From: Neoceratodus forsteri
Lineage: Eukaryota; Chordata; Ceratodontiformes; Ceratodontidae
DNA: 64,000 nucleotides
Direction: 5' to 3'
Assembly (NCBI GenBank): GCA_016271365.2
Contig: CM057459.1
Coordinates: forward strand, 817,839,001 to 817,903,000
In this document: positions 1 through 10,689 of the stretch, piece after piece
Position numbering within the stretch: position 1 is the first letter of the stretch
Layout: every line of letters begins with the position of its first letter
Made by a program: the position numbers and the translations under genes
The notes under the pieces: generated by a model
Told to the model about the DNA's origin: nothing
The model's input: the letters and a program-made list of their open reading frames with translations, nothing else
Databases searched by the model: none

Positions 1-2340
1 ATTACCCCACAGGTCCCTTTCCTGTTTTGTTGTTGTTACTACCTCCCCACCCATTGTGTATTCTTCCCTGGGTTCTTGTTTCCCAGGTGCATTATTTTAC
101 TTTTGCATTGAATCCTAGCTGCCATACGTCTGACCACTCCTCCAACCTTGCAAGTCCCTTTTCATCCTTTCCACGCCTCCTTGTGTATCAGCCCTGTTGC
201 AGATCTTTTGTGTCATCTGCAAAAGGCATACTTTTCTTCCAGTCCCTCTGCAATGTCACTGATGAAGACATTAAAAGGACTGGACCCAATACTGAACCCT
301 GCGGTACCCACTAGTAACCTCCCTTTCTTCGGGTGGACTCATTTACAATTACCTTCTGTGTCCTGCTGTCCAGCCAATGTTTTACCAGGCTACCACCTTG
401 GGACCCACTCTCAGACTGGTTAGATTTGACTATCAATCTTTTGTGTGGACTGTGTCAAATGCCTTGCTAAAGTCTAGGTAGGCCATGTCCACAGCCCTCC
501 CTGGTCTACTACTTTGGTCACCCAGTCAAAAAAATCTATTAGATTAGTCTGCGCATGACCTTCCGCTGTGAACCATGCTGCCTTGGATCCGTGCTCCACC
601 GGCCTCTAGGTACTCAACTGTTCTTTCCTTCAGAAGTGACTCATCACTTTCTCTACCACCAGTCAGACTGACAGGTCTGTAGTTTCCTTCCTCTGTCTTG
701 GTCCTACTTTTGTGAAGGAATCACATCCGCCTTCCTCCAGTCCTCAGGTACCACACCATCCTCCCATGATTTATTAAAAAGAGTAGCCAGTGGTTTCACT
801 AGTTTCTTCCTTAATTCTTTTTAGAATTCTGGGGTGAATTCCATCAGGATCCATTGCTTTGTCCACCTTCAGTTTTAGGAGTTCTTGCAGAACCTTTCTT
901 CTGTGAAAGGACTGGGATCGACTCCTATCAAGAGTGCTTCTGTTAATTGGATTAGGCACTTCCCCTCCTCTTGTGAGAATACTGAGCAGAAATATTCATT
1001 CAGTATTCCTGCTTTTCACTGTCCCCTCTGCCCACCCAACGCTCATTCTATTCAGCCTCACTATCCCTCCCTTTGTCTTTCTAGCTCGCTGATGTACCTA
1101 TAAAGGTTTTATCCCCTTCTTAACTGAGTTGGCTATCTTTTCCTCAGTTTGGGCCTCTCATATTCTGACTTCCTCCCTGCTTCTTTCTGCCTTAACTGGT
1201 ACAGCTCTCTGTCCTGCTCCTTCTGTGTTTCCTTATACTTCCGGAATGCTATCTTTTCTTCCTGACTTTCACAGCCACCCTCTTGAGAACCATAGTGGCT
1301 TTTCTTTCATTTTGATTTGTTTATTTGCTTCACAAAGGCTTGTTGCATCTGTGATGGCAGTTTTGATGATTCCCATTCTTGCTCACACCTCCTTCTAGCC
1401 TGTTTGCTAGTGCTTTTCTGAGGCACTCTCCCATCTTGCCAAAGTCAGCCTCCTAAAGTCCAGTACCCTCACTTTGTATGGCTTGACTCTGTAGCTGAGT
1501 TTAACGTGAACCACACTGTTTGATGGTCACTTGTCCCCAGATGGCAACCTACTCAGATCTGAGATCCTCTCACTGCCCCCATTTGAGAGTATGAGGTCTA
1601 AGATTGCTCTCATGGGTGGGTTCCAAACTAGCTGTCTAATGCCTGCCACCTGTAGGGCATCAAGAATGGCCTGTCTTGGATGTGGCTGCAGCAAATGTGC
1701 TCCAGTTAACATCTGGCATATTCAGGTCTCCCATCAACAGCATTTCCCCTTTCTCTGGCATTCTAAGAATGCCTTCCATCATATCCTTGTCCATTCCTTC
1801 TCCCTGACATGGGGGTCTGTACACAACCCCTGTGCGGATTGTGGTACCCTTTCCAGTCTCCAAGGTGACCCACAGTGCCTCCTCTCCTCCCTGTTTACTC
1901 TTTTGTTCAGTTGCTTTTATCCCTTCCTTTACCTAGAGAGCTACTCCTCCCCCTCTTCTTCCCCGCCTGTCTCTCCTGTAGGTTATGTACCCTGGTATGT
2001 TAACATCCCAGTCATGGTTCTCTGTGTACCATGTTTCTGTGACTGCTACGATATCCAGGCATCCCTCTTCCATTAAGGCCACCAGCTCAGGGAGCTTGTT
2101 GCCCAGACTCACGGTCATTGGTACCATTACCTCCATTTCCTGATGGCCTTACCCCTTTTGCCCCATCCCTGTCCTTCTTGCCTTTGTCACTTTCTCCATT
2201 TACCCCTGCCCTTCTCCCTATTGACACCTCCTTGTTGGTGTTTGCCACACTTTTACCGTGATTGTTTGGGGGCTAGGATTTTCCTGCTCCTTTCCAGTGC
2301 CTCCCCCCTTGGCTAGTTTAAAAGCTTGCCAATGAAGCAT
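1..2340 (-). pseudogene. CR1 copy A ORF2: APE endonuclease and reverse transcriptase
   Basis: Replicase of the LINE. It nicks target DNA and copies the element RNA by target-primed reverse transcription. The endonuclease is readable at about 2136-1490 in several frames: LPELVALMEEGCLDIVAVTE (catalytic Glu region), VVYRPP, MGDLNMPDVNW, and LILSNG towards its end. The reverse transcriptase lies below 960, with KAMDPDGIHPRILK near 870 and an intact LFADDTK box whose codons fall at about 206-220. The frame is interrupted by many small indels. ORF2 probably begins at the ATG at 2338-2340, inside the end of ORF1. The 3' part is outside the window. Confidence 0.85.
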
Positions 2341-3230
2341 TTAAACCTATCACCTAGGATCCTGGTTCCTCTCCCGGACAGATGCAGCCCATCATGCCAG
2401 TATAGGCTTGCATCACTCCAGGTGGACCCCCAGTCCCCAATGAAGCCAAATCCCTGAGCTCCACACCAGTTTTTCAACCACTGATTGAATCCCATGGTAC
2501 GGAACACCCTAGCCTCTCCTATGCCATAGATGGGTAGCACCTCCGAGAAGGTTACTGTGCGTGCTACTTGACTAAGACCCCTCCCCAATTCCACAAACTC
2601 TTCCTGCACTTCTCTAATCCCTTTCTTAGCCAGGTCATTTGTCCCTAGGTGGACAATGACATCCAGCTCCCTCCCCTGTGCAGCTGCTCCGGCAATCCTG
2701 AGGATTCGCTCCCTGTCCCTCCAAGCCATTGCGCCAGGCAGGCACCTTACCTCCCTCTCCCCTTCCTTGCCCAGTTCTACCTTCCTAACAATGGAGTCCC
2801 CTCAGGAGTTGTTTCTTCCCCTGCAGGGTCCCCTGCCACCCTCCTGTGGGTCTCCTTTGTGGAGGTTCCAGCATCCTCCTTGGTCTCCACTGTAGGTGCC
2901 TCCATAGAGGAACCACACTTGCCAGAATGGCATAGGAATTGTGGAGAGGTACAACTGGAGGGATGTGCCTGTTCCACCACCCTCACCCTCTCTGGGCCCA
3001 CTGTGGTCCAACCACTCCTCCTTCTTGGCAACCTCTGAGGCAACGGCAGTGGCACTGGTGGTCCCTGGATGGAAGAGGAGGTCCCCAAACCTGGCCAACT
3101 CAGCCTGGAGATGAGCAACCTCCTCCCTCAGCCCAGAGAGGTGCCTGCAGATGGGACAACACCGCATCCTCCAGAATATCTCCCGTAAGACTGCTGCTCC
3201 ACAGCCACTGCACTGCACCACTCCAATCAT
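2313..3230 (-). pseudogene. CR1 copy A ORF1: zinc-finger plus SGNH esterase protein
   Basis: ORF1 protein of a CR1 LINE; in this family it binds the element RNA and assists retrotransposition. The start at 3230 gives an N-terminus MIGVVQCSGCG followed by CPIC about 20 residues later, a C-x2-C...C-x2-C zinc-binding pattern. A heptad-like leucine stretch (LREEVAHLQAEL) suggests a short coiled coil. The C-terminal part (2729-2313) is an SGNH/GDSL-type esterase domain with the block VHLGTNDL and a terminal DGLHLSGRGT that supplies the Asp-x-x-His pair. The reading frame changes at least once in the middle (about 2730-2800), so this copy is broken. ORF1 ends at a TAG (2313-2315) that lies 28 nt inside the first possible ORF2 codon. 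Confidence 0.82.
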
Positions 3231-3957
3231 GTCTTATTTCTGACCCGTTAACTGTTTGCAATCCTTACTCTTTCATCTGTTTTTTTCTATTTTCCTCTCT
3301 CTCCTTACTTTCTGCCTGTGTGCCCTTTAAGCTCCTGATTGTCCTGTTCTGAGACAAGAATATCCTATATTTCTCAGTAGACCACTTGCTTGTTCAGAGG
3401 CAGACCTCCAGCAGCTAGAGGGGGCCGGAGAGCTACTCTTGCCCTTCTAGGATGGTGGGTCCTTGGTGGGTCTGTGATCACTCACTTCCTGCCCCTAAAC
3501 AGGAAGTTCCTGTTGTCAGTCAAATCCTGTGCCTATAAAAATAGAACTAGCTTTGGGTGGGGGTGGAGGGAGGAAAGGAGGGCAATATAGTCCCAGTAGA
3601 GAAGTCTAGTCACACAGCAGTCCTTTCTCTTGGTGTCTTCTGCCAAGCTATTAGCAGAATCTTTCTAAGGCAGTCTTTAAATGTAGCTTCCTTCTAGCTA
3701 AGCCACTCCCCTACTTACCAGATCTTTCTACAAGTAATTTAAACCTCACAGCAGCTAAGTCCTTTCAGTCACCTAAGATTTACACCTAGATGACTTTTCA
3801 GTTACCCATTCAGTTCAGCTAACCCAAACACACACTTTTTTTGTTTTTATTTTGAATGTTAGTTTTTTACCCTAAATTAAAGGTCCAAATACAAAAGTTC
3901 TTCTACTTTAGTCCCAGCAGAGAAGTTCAGTGACTACCAAACAGAAGTATGTATTCA
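3231..3957 (-). promoter_or_regulatory. CR1 copy A 5' UTR with partial internal duplication
   Basis: Non-coding sequence upstream of ORF1 on the minus strand, ending where CR1 fragment B begins. A block starting agtccca(g/c)agagaag occurs at about 3588-3635 and again at about 3908-3955, an offset of 320 bp. This suggests a partly tandem 5' UTR like that of copy D. LINE 5' UTRs normally carry an internal promoter; that role is inferred here. Confidence 0.5.
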
Positions 3958-3999
3958 GTGTTGATGCCTTTTCTAGGTCACCCTCCACACACTCACACA

Positions 4000-5312
4000 C
4001 CCCTTCTGCCTCTCTGATCCTTACAATCCCACCCCTGGCCTTGCTTCTTTACTGATGTATCTATAGAATGTCCTGTCCCCTGTCTTTGCTGCCTGTGCTA
4101 GTCTTTCCTCTATTTCACCTTTGTGCTCCTAACTGCGTAACCTGCTTTACTCTGAATATCTAGGTACAACACCCTATCCTCTTCATTCTGAGACTGCTTG
4201 TATTTCCTGAAAGCCATCTTTTTGGACCTAACCTTCTCTGCCACCCCCTTTGCAACCATAGTGGTTTGTTTCTTCTCTTGTCCTTGATTCTCAGCCTTTT
4301 ACACTGATTTGTCACCTCCACTATAGCTCCTTTTAGGTGTGCTCACTGCTCCTCAACCCTCTTCCTGCCTCCTTTCTTGCCATGGCTTTTTAGATGTCTG
4401 TCCCCCATCCTTGCAAAGTTTGTTCTCCTGAAATCCAGGACCCTTGCCTTTGTCTGTCATGACTGTGACACTGTACATAAACCACGGTTTTGTGGTCACT
4501 GGACCCTAGGTGACCATCCACCTGGACTTCCACGATTCTGTCCCCATTGGTCAGTACAAGGTCCAGAACTGCCTTGTCCTTTGTGGGCTCCAGCACTAAC
4601 TGCCTGACGCCTGCCTCCTGCAGGGATCCCAAGATGTCTTGGCTTGGGATGGTTCAATCCATGTCTGGCATATTAACGTCACCCATCAGCAGAAACTGAC
4701 CCTTTGCTGCCATCTGATGTATTTCTACCCCTGTTGCCTATTCACCTCCTCCTCCTGTACTGGAGTACTGTAGATCACTCCTGAGTGAATTGCTGAGCCA
4801 TTGCCTTGCTCAAGGGCCTCCCTCTTCCTACCCTGATGTTGTTTTGATACCTTCCCTGACGTAAAGGGCTAACCCCCCTTTTACCCTCCTTATCCCTCCT
4901 GAACAGAGCATACTCTGGTACTTTTATCTCCCAGTCATGGTTTCTAGAGTACCATGTCTCTGTAATTGCCACTATGCCCAGGTCCACCTCCAGCATCAAT
5001 GCCACCAGGTGTATGATTTTATTGTCTATGCTGTGGGCATTTGTGTACATGGCTCTCCATGTTTTGTTAATTGACCCACTTACATTTCCATTTTTGCCTT
5101 CCTGTCTCCTCTTGTCAACTATTTTATTCTTTCTTTTGCTACCTCCCTTCATCTTCCATATCTCTTAGAACTAGCTTAGGTATATCTTCCAAGAACTTTT
5201 CCCCCAACCTATCCTGCTGGCTTCGATGCCTTGTGGGGATGGGCTGCTTAAGTCCCCCTGCTCCCAACCACCACTCCCCCTTGACTAGTTTAAATGCTTG
5301 CCAAGGAAGCAT
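4000..5312 (-). pseudogene. CR1 copy B ORF2, APE endonuclease portion
   Basis: Endonuclease domain of ORF2 in pieces. At 5152-4775 the readable motifs are YTNAHSIDNKIIHLVALM, VAITETWYSRNHDWEIKVPE and FRRDKEGKRG. At 4632-4390 they are VRQLVLEPTKDKAVLDLVLT, then LGSSDHKTVVY, the conserved SDH active-site block. The VYRPP and GDxNxPDV blocks fall between them in a poorly readable stretch (around 4640-4780, where the plus strand shows the reverse of a PDMDW-like motif). Frameshifts and stops show that it is dead. No reverse transcriptase is present. Confidence 0.75.
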
Positions 5313-5653
5313 ATAAACTGTTCATTGAGGACTGCTGTCCCCTTCCTGAACGGATGTATGCCGTCACCCTTGTACAGGCCCACATTGCTCCAGGTGGGTC
5401 CCCAGTTCCAAATGAAGCCAACATCATTTTCCCTAGATGAATACTGAGTGACTGTAGTATTTTGGCCTTGGCATGGGGGGCTCTGGGTTTGTTTGTGTGG
5501 ACAATTAGCGCACCTAGGGTTATGACCATGGTGCCTCCACATAGCAAGGGCCCTAACAAATGGGAGCATTAAGTACCTTCCAACAGAACCTAAGATAAGG
5601 ATGATGTGGACATAACTGCCAACATAGGGGTTTTGACACTCTAAGTACCCCAA
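5285..5653 (-). pseudogene. CR1 copy B ORF1, esterase C-terminus
   Basis: C-terminal remnant of the ORF1 esterase. Residues FIWNWGPTWSNVGLY and GDGIHPFRKGT align by eye with GFIGDWGSTWSDASLY and DGLHLSGRGT of copy A, including the conserved Asp-x-x-His pair. The end FICFLGKHLN matches FKCFIGKLLN of copies A and D. The catalytic Ser block and the N-terminal zinc finger are missing or unreadable. The stop codon at 5285-5287 lies 28 nt inside the possible ORF2 start at 5310-5312, the same arrangement as in copies A and D. Confidence 0.75.
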
Positions 5654-5660
5654 ATATAGT

Positions 5661-6394
5661 ACCCATATAATATCACTTTGTGTAATATCAGGTTAGCATG
5701 CAAATAGTAATACATGCTGGAAAACAATAAAATAATACAAGTTCTTCGACACTTTTATTCAGAAATTAAAGGAAAGAGAAAGGGAACATAGAATAAGGCA
5801 AAAATCTTGTGATTATTACGTCACAGGATCACTAACAACAAGTACACATCTTGTAACCCTGCTACAATCTTCTGCTGGCCCACCCCACTTATGCACCAAT
5901 GTGTCCCACAGTCTTTACTGGAGGTCCAACAACAGTCTTTGTGTACACAATGATGTGGTCCATTACAGGTCTGGAGTAAGTTATTGTAGACAGAGGAACA
6001 GAAACATTTTCAATTGTAAACCTCAATAACTGGAAAAAAATGTCCTAAATCCTGCTGCTTAAAAGCTGAACTGATGGTAGATCCTATCAATGAGCAGGGT
6101 ACCTAATTGATCAATTGTTCATTAAACCAGCTACATTATCCAACATATTTATACAGTATATGCTGACAGGCTAAACCCTGATGATTACTCAAGATAGCAT
6201 TCTTTCAGATCACATGGCTAGATGCACTGGATGAGCTGAAGTTTGTCATGATTTTTGGCTTCAGTGCAGCTGCTGTTTCTTCCTGGGGTCTTGGCACAGC
6301 TAAACCCTTTGTTTGTTCTTAATTGGAATGTAGTGACTTTACCTGGACAGGGCCTGTTGGTTCTTTTCCACCTATCACCCTCTCAGTCACCACT
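5661..6394. other. Unclassified non-coding stretch
   Basis: No coding or repeat family recognised. The left portion directly follows the broken 5' side of CR1 copy B and could include diverged remains of it. The short open frames here have no recognisable motif. Confidence 0.4.
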
Positions 6395-6690
6395 AGAGAA
6401 CTTAAAGGCTGCAGGCTCCCTGCAGGGAATGCTCCCCACTACATGGCCTTCAAGAAACTGGTGTAGTGCCAGCCAGCCCAGTGGTGCTGAGGGTTGAGGC
6501 ACTGGACACAACACCTCACGCCACACTGGCAACCCATGTTCAAGAATGAGCTTGGGCCATCGGGGGTCAGCAGGGGAGGAGAAGGATCGAGCAACCCAGG
6601 GACTGCTCTCCTTCTCCGGGGAGGGGGGCACCAGCAGTCAGCAAATGCCTATCCCATAGTGGAGGCTGGGGGGAAGAACACTGACACTGA
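6395..6690. repeat. Interspersed repeat, copy 1 (partner at 60.5-60.8 kb)
   Basis: This stretch matches 60545-60800 in the same orientation. Shared landmarks in order are: ctggcaaccca(t/a)gttc with an aagaatg/gagaatg continuation, gaaggat(c/t)gagca(a/t)ccca, ggactgctctccttctc, and ccatagtggaggc / ccctagtggaggc. Only the right-hand 160-180 bp align well. Two diverged copies 54 kb apart suggest a dispersed SINE-like or MITE-like repeat. No clear tRNA A/B boxes were seen. Confidence 0.55.
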
Positions 6691-8170
6691 CAAGGTAGGC
6701 AGGGATAGGAAAGACACCTGGAGGCACACACATGGGAGCATGCACATTGCCTCTGCTGGTTGCACGCCCCACCCCGGAGGGGAAAAAAAAACAGTGGAAA
6801 TGCAGTCACAGCTTGATGGCCGTCCCAGTATGCACTTGGCTCCTATGCTGTCATCCCAGAAAGACTGGATCCAGATATGGCAGTGAGTATGGGGCTTGCC
6901 TCCAACCAGCCACGTGGGGCAAGGTGTGGGGGTGTGACTGGGGTGAAGGCCTTCATGGGAGTTGGGGTGCAGCAGGAGGATGGCAGACAGATGTGTGCTG
7001 ACCAGCAGGAAAAAAGGACTACAAAAAAATTGGATGTAGCTCCTTCCTGATGTGTAGATTCAATGTCTCACCCTGCCCTTCTAGTGGGCTACACCTTGAT
7101 TTCATGGCATGGTTTCTCCACTCCAACTCCTGGAAAGGAGGCTGGTCAGTTCCAGCTGCAGCAATTAGATGTGTAGGATTCTTTGGCAGAAAACGTGTTT
7201 CTCCACATGTTCTCCACAGAACAGCTGGCAGCTTTTTTCTCCACAAGCTTCTCCACAGACTTAACACTGTCTTCCTTGCTTTGGTTTTGCCATCCTTTTC
7301 TTCTTTAGCTGCATTGATGTGCTTAAGTCAACTAAAGATAGGCTGTCAGTTCCATCCTGGCCATCTGATTGGCTGAAATCTGCACCAAAAGTTATAGTCA
7401 CTCTTCATACAAGAACCTTGGGGACAGTGACATAATTACCCTAGCAGACATGTGAGACTTTACCTGCAACCAGATTGCTAAGGGCTGAGACAGATATGGC
7501 TACCCCAGTAGCTAGTCCTCCAATAGGCACACATAATACATCAAATTTTAGAAGTACTGGGTACCCACCTGCCTTGCTTGGTCATGAAAGTTGTCCTTGA
7601 AAACAAATATTCAAAATATGGGATCATTCTTGCTGTTGGTGTTTTTGGGAGGGCTAAAAGAGGTGAGACCCCTTTGCTCTTCATAGAGAACATGATTGCA
7701 TCTTTGCCTGCTGCTGCATGCAGTAAAGCAAATTAATTTGCTTGACCATGCCATAGCTGGAGCAGGAGGGTGGGTCTTCAGGACTGCACCCCATCCCTGA
7801 CAGCTACAGACCAATGTTGGAGGGTAGCTGATAGACCCAGAATGAGAAGTAACTCCATTTTCATATTGAGCTACACTCACTCATCTGTGAATCCCATTAT
7901 GTCCTCATCAAGGTGCTGTGAGCTGAAAGGTGAGCATATATACATTCTAAACTAGACAAATTATCTCTAGCCATATCATCCTATTATTTGCACTATCATG
8001 CTGTCTATACAAATAACAGCTGCTGGCAGTTTACGATGACACATAATCTGAACATTTTCATTGATCATTCATGATTTATTAAAAGACATGTATATATTGT
8101 TCACAAAAATTAGAAAAGAGCATAGTCTTGAAGTCCAGCATCACTACTGCAGCACAACTACTTTTTTTAG
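6691..8170. other. Unclassified non-coding stretch
   Basis: No recognisable protein domain, RNA gene or terminal repeat was found. The open frames are short and lack motifs. Confidence 0.4.
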
Positions 8171-8178
8171 TTTATGGA

Positions 8179-8598
8179 TAGGGATGGGCGAAAGTGAGGA
8201 TTTCTGCCATCACAGAAGTTCCGTGAAATTTCAAACATTTTGTGACATTTTCCGCTCATTCACCTGTGGCAGAATTCGGAACTTTTGCCAAATAACTCTG
8301 GATTTCCACCTAGTACTGCGACATTTAATTACAAATTGCAGACTTTTTACATGACATACGGAAAAGTCTCTTGCTTAGTATTTTGCTGTATATCATGCAA
8401 TCATCTGCAGTTTGCATTACTTCTGCAGGTTTTTTTTCCCACAGTTTAATTCATTAACCTGCTTTTCTTACATTTATTCTGCAGTTTTTTGGTGGAATTT
8501 CCACAAAAGTTGGCAAAATGATTTCCTAACTTTCGCAGAAGTGAAAATCTGACTTTAGCTGAAATTCCGCTGGCTGAGGTTTTTGTTGTGCACCGCTG
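8179..8598. mobile_element. hAT-type non-autonomous MITE (420 bp)
   Basis: The element is bounded by a perfect 8-bp target-site duplication, tttatgga, at 8171-8178 and 8599-8606. The left end reads TAGGGATGGGCGAAAG. The right end, reverse-complemented, reads CAGCGGTGCACAACA. Both fit the hAT terminal consensus style of YAGNGRTGSGC followed by A-rich sequence, and an 8-bp duplication is the hAT hallmark. It encodes no transposase. The matching duplication makes the boundaries exact. Confidence 0.78.
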
Positions 8599-8606
8599 TT
8601 TATGGA

Positions 8607-10689
8607 ATTTCATACACAACAACTAATACCCATACACTAAATATCCAATTAGTGTTGGTTATGTCATATTTAATTGAATAATTTTCATTCAGTCCTATTA
8701 AAGATCTGGTATTCCTAAATTTAAAACTAGCCTTGCAGACAGGAGTTATGGTACCCTTTCTTTGCATATCACCACCTTTCTGAAGTGAACATAGCATACT
8801 TAAATGCATTGTGCTGGGACATCAGCCGATTACGCATTTAAGAGGGTTATGTGTCTATGCAATCTTGTATATTATAATGCCTTTCGTTGCACCTAGAGAC
8901 AATGTGCTGATATGGACATGTAGCACAGTTAAGTAATATACTTTTGAGTATGGAAGGCATGCAGGTATCATAGTTTTATTTGGTTCTGGGCATGACAGTA
9001 CTGTATCTGAGTTCTTGTGTTTGTGCTTTTGTTGTTAAACCCAGTGCGGTTCCACAGTATAACTTTATTTCTTGCCTTTATTTATATTTTTTTGTTTACT
9101 GTGTTGTTGGCTTTATTTACATTCAGATCCTCCTTGGCTGATTCATTAATTTAAATGTGTCACTGCTTCAATCGCATGTAAGGGCTTTATAAGGGACTCG
9201 CTTCAGCCTTCCCCCAACATGGATTGCCACAATGACCGCTTGTAAGTGCAATGGGCTGCGACCTGCAACCTGGCCAAGAGAAACTGTACCGTATGTTAGT
9301 TTTTGATTTTTTTAGTTTTTGATTTTGTCCTTGCACTCTTCACTTTCATCTTTCATGGTCACCTCAGATGTCAGCATCCCATAACTACACAATAAATGAG
9401 GTTCCATTCATCACTAATTAATTGCTAATCACCCAGTAATTGCATGCAACCTATGAAGGAAGAGGAGTAATCAGATGTCATTCATCGCTAATCACCTCAT
9501 AATTGCCAGACTTTACCAGCAGCTTGTGAAGGGAAGGGGTGGACTGAAAAACACTGCTTAAGCCCTCAGAAAATTATGCATTTATAGGGGCTACAGCAAT
9601 GCTTTTAAATGAGCTACATATAATGGCTGATATAGGAATGGAATCAGGGAATGGAAAAAATACCCAGTTATGCAGGATTTGCATTTAAGCGATATGCAAT
9701 TAAGTGGGCTTGACTGTATTTGTTAACCAGGTCGGTGCACTGATCCAATGGACCACTTTTTGGCACAACCTGGGCCATGGAGATGGCACAAGGATTACAC
9801 AAGAATACAAGGTACAAATACAGTACAGAAGAGATCCAAAGTACAGAGAACAGGAGTACATCACAGTTTAAGAAATATGGATGAAGGTTACAGGTACAAC
9901 CCAGTTTAAAACCACAGTAAACATTTGTACAGTAAGATCCATCAATCAATTTGAAGCGCATAGACAATACACAGCATCATATAAGTTGCTAGGGAGTGCT
10001 GCTCAAGATAATAATCAAGTTATTCATTTGTAGGACACTGTACAATAGTGTTCCTGAACTACTAGGAACCAAGCAATTTAGTGAGCATTTTGGGGGGTCA
10101 CCCATGCAGGCAGGAGCAAGTGGCACCCTAACCATCCCCATATACTTCTTCAATGCCCCTTTTCTTCTATCACTTGTGACCTCAGACTCTCCTTTTAACC
10201 AAACCATAGTACCCTTAATAGCCACATTGAAGATCCCCAGATCTCCAACACATCCCCATGAAGGGTAAAGGAATCTATAGCCAGTGACATCCTAAAATCA
10301 ACCATAGAAGCAGGTAATGTGTTGTATGTATGTTTAGACTGCTTGCAGCAACATCACACTTCCCACATTCTTCCACCCTGGCTGGGCCCTCCTCGAAAGT
10401 TATCTGTGCAGGCCATGCCGGTTGCCACCCTAGTAGTAATAGATGAGGATTGGATGTGGGTTGATATTATCATCAGCCTATGTGGGACCAGCTTACCTTC
10501 CTCTTTATCCTGCTTCAAGGGTGATATTGATATCAAGGAGCTCCCACTCTTGCAGGAATTCTTAGAGGACTGTTCAAGGTGAAGTCAGAGGTACAGGGTC
10601 AGGAACACAGCTTAGAACACTATCTAGGCCCAGAAAATATCCTATTATATGTAAACTGAGAGTGGGATGCTTTTTCCAAAATCAGTTTA
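8607..10689. other. Unclassified non-coding stretch
   Basis: No gene family recognised. At 8826-8850 and 9668-9710 there are related phrases (acgcatttaag and ttgcatttaagcgatatgcaattaag), which may mark the two ends of an unclassified insertion of about 0.9 kb, but no terminal inverted repeat or target duplication could be fixed. At 10667-10700 a T-rich run precedes CR1 copy E. Confidence 0.35.

Larger units (their letters stand above)
1..3957 (-). mobile_element. CR1-type LINE, copy A (3' end beyond window)
   Basis: Minus-strand non-LTR retrotransposon. From 5' to 3' (right to left) it has a 5' UTR (about 3957-3231), ORF1 (3230-2313) and ORF2 (2340 to beyond position 1). The first bases of the window correspond to the reverse-transcriptase thumb and match copy D near 22.9 kb, so several hundred bases of ORF2 end and 3' UTR lie outside the window. 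It is the same family as copies B, C, D and E here. The family is called CR1 from the ORF1 zinc finger plus esterase, the APE-type endonuclease and the FADD reverse transcriptase; no database search was possible. Its right end abuts CR1 fragment B in the same orientation. Confidence 0.9.
3958..5660 (-). mobile_element. CR1-type LINE fragment, copy B
   Basis: Older minus-strand CR1 fragment of the same broad family. It contains the C-terminal half of ORF1 (5653-5285) and the endonuclease part of ORF2 (5312 to about 4000). At 3960-4100 it stops in the linker between endonuclease and reverse transcriptase. The adjoining sequence on the left is the 5' UTR of copy A, so either copy A inserted into B and the rest of B lies beyond the left edge, or B was truncated. 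It is more diverged than A and D. Confidence 0.82.

Noticed and set aside
1531..2076. 181-codon plus-strand open frame.
   Set aside because: It is antisense to the CR1 copy A endonuclease and has no motif; the minus-strand reading explains the sequence.
6255..6886. Possible host exons in the open frames at 6255-6886.
   Set aside because: The part from 6515 is shared with the repeat at 60.6 kb, both strands are open, and no domain or splice pattern is convincing.
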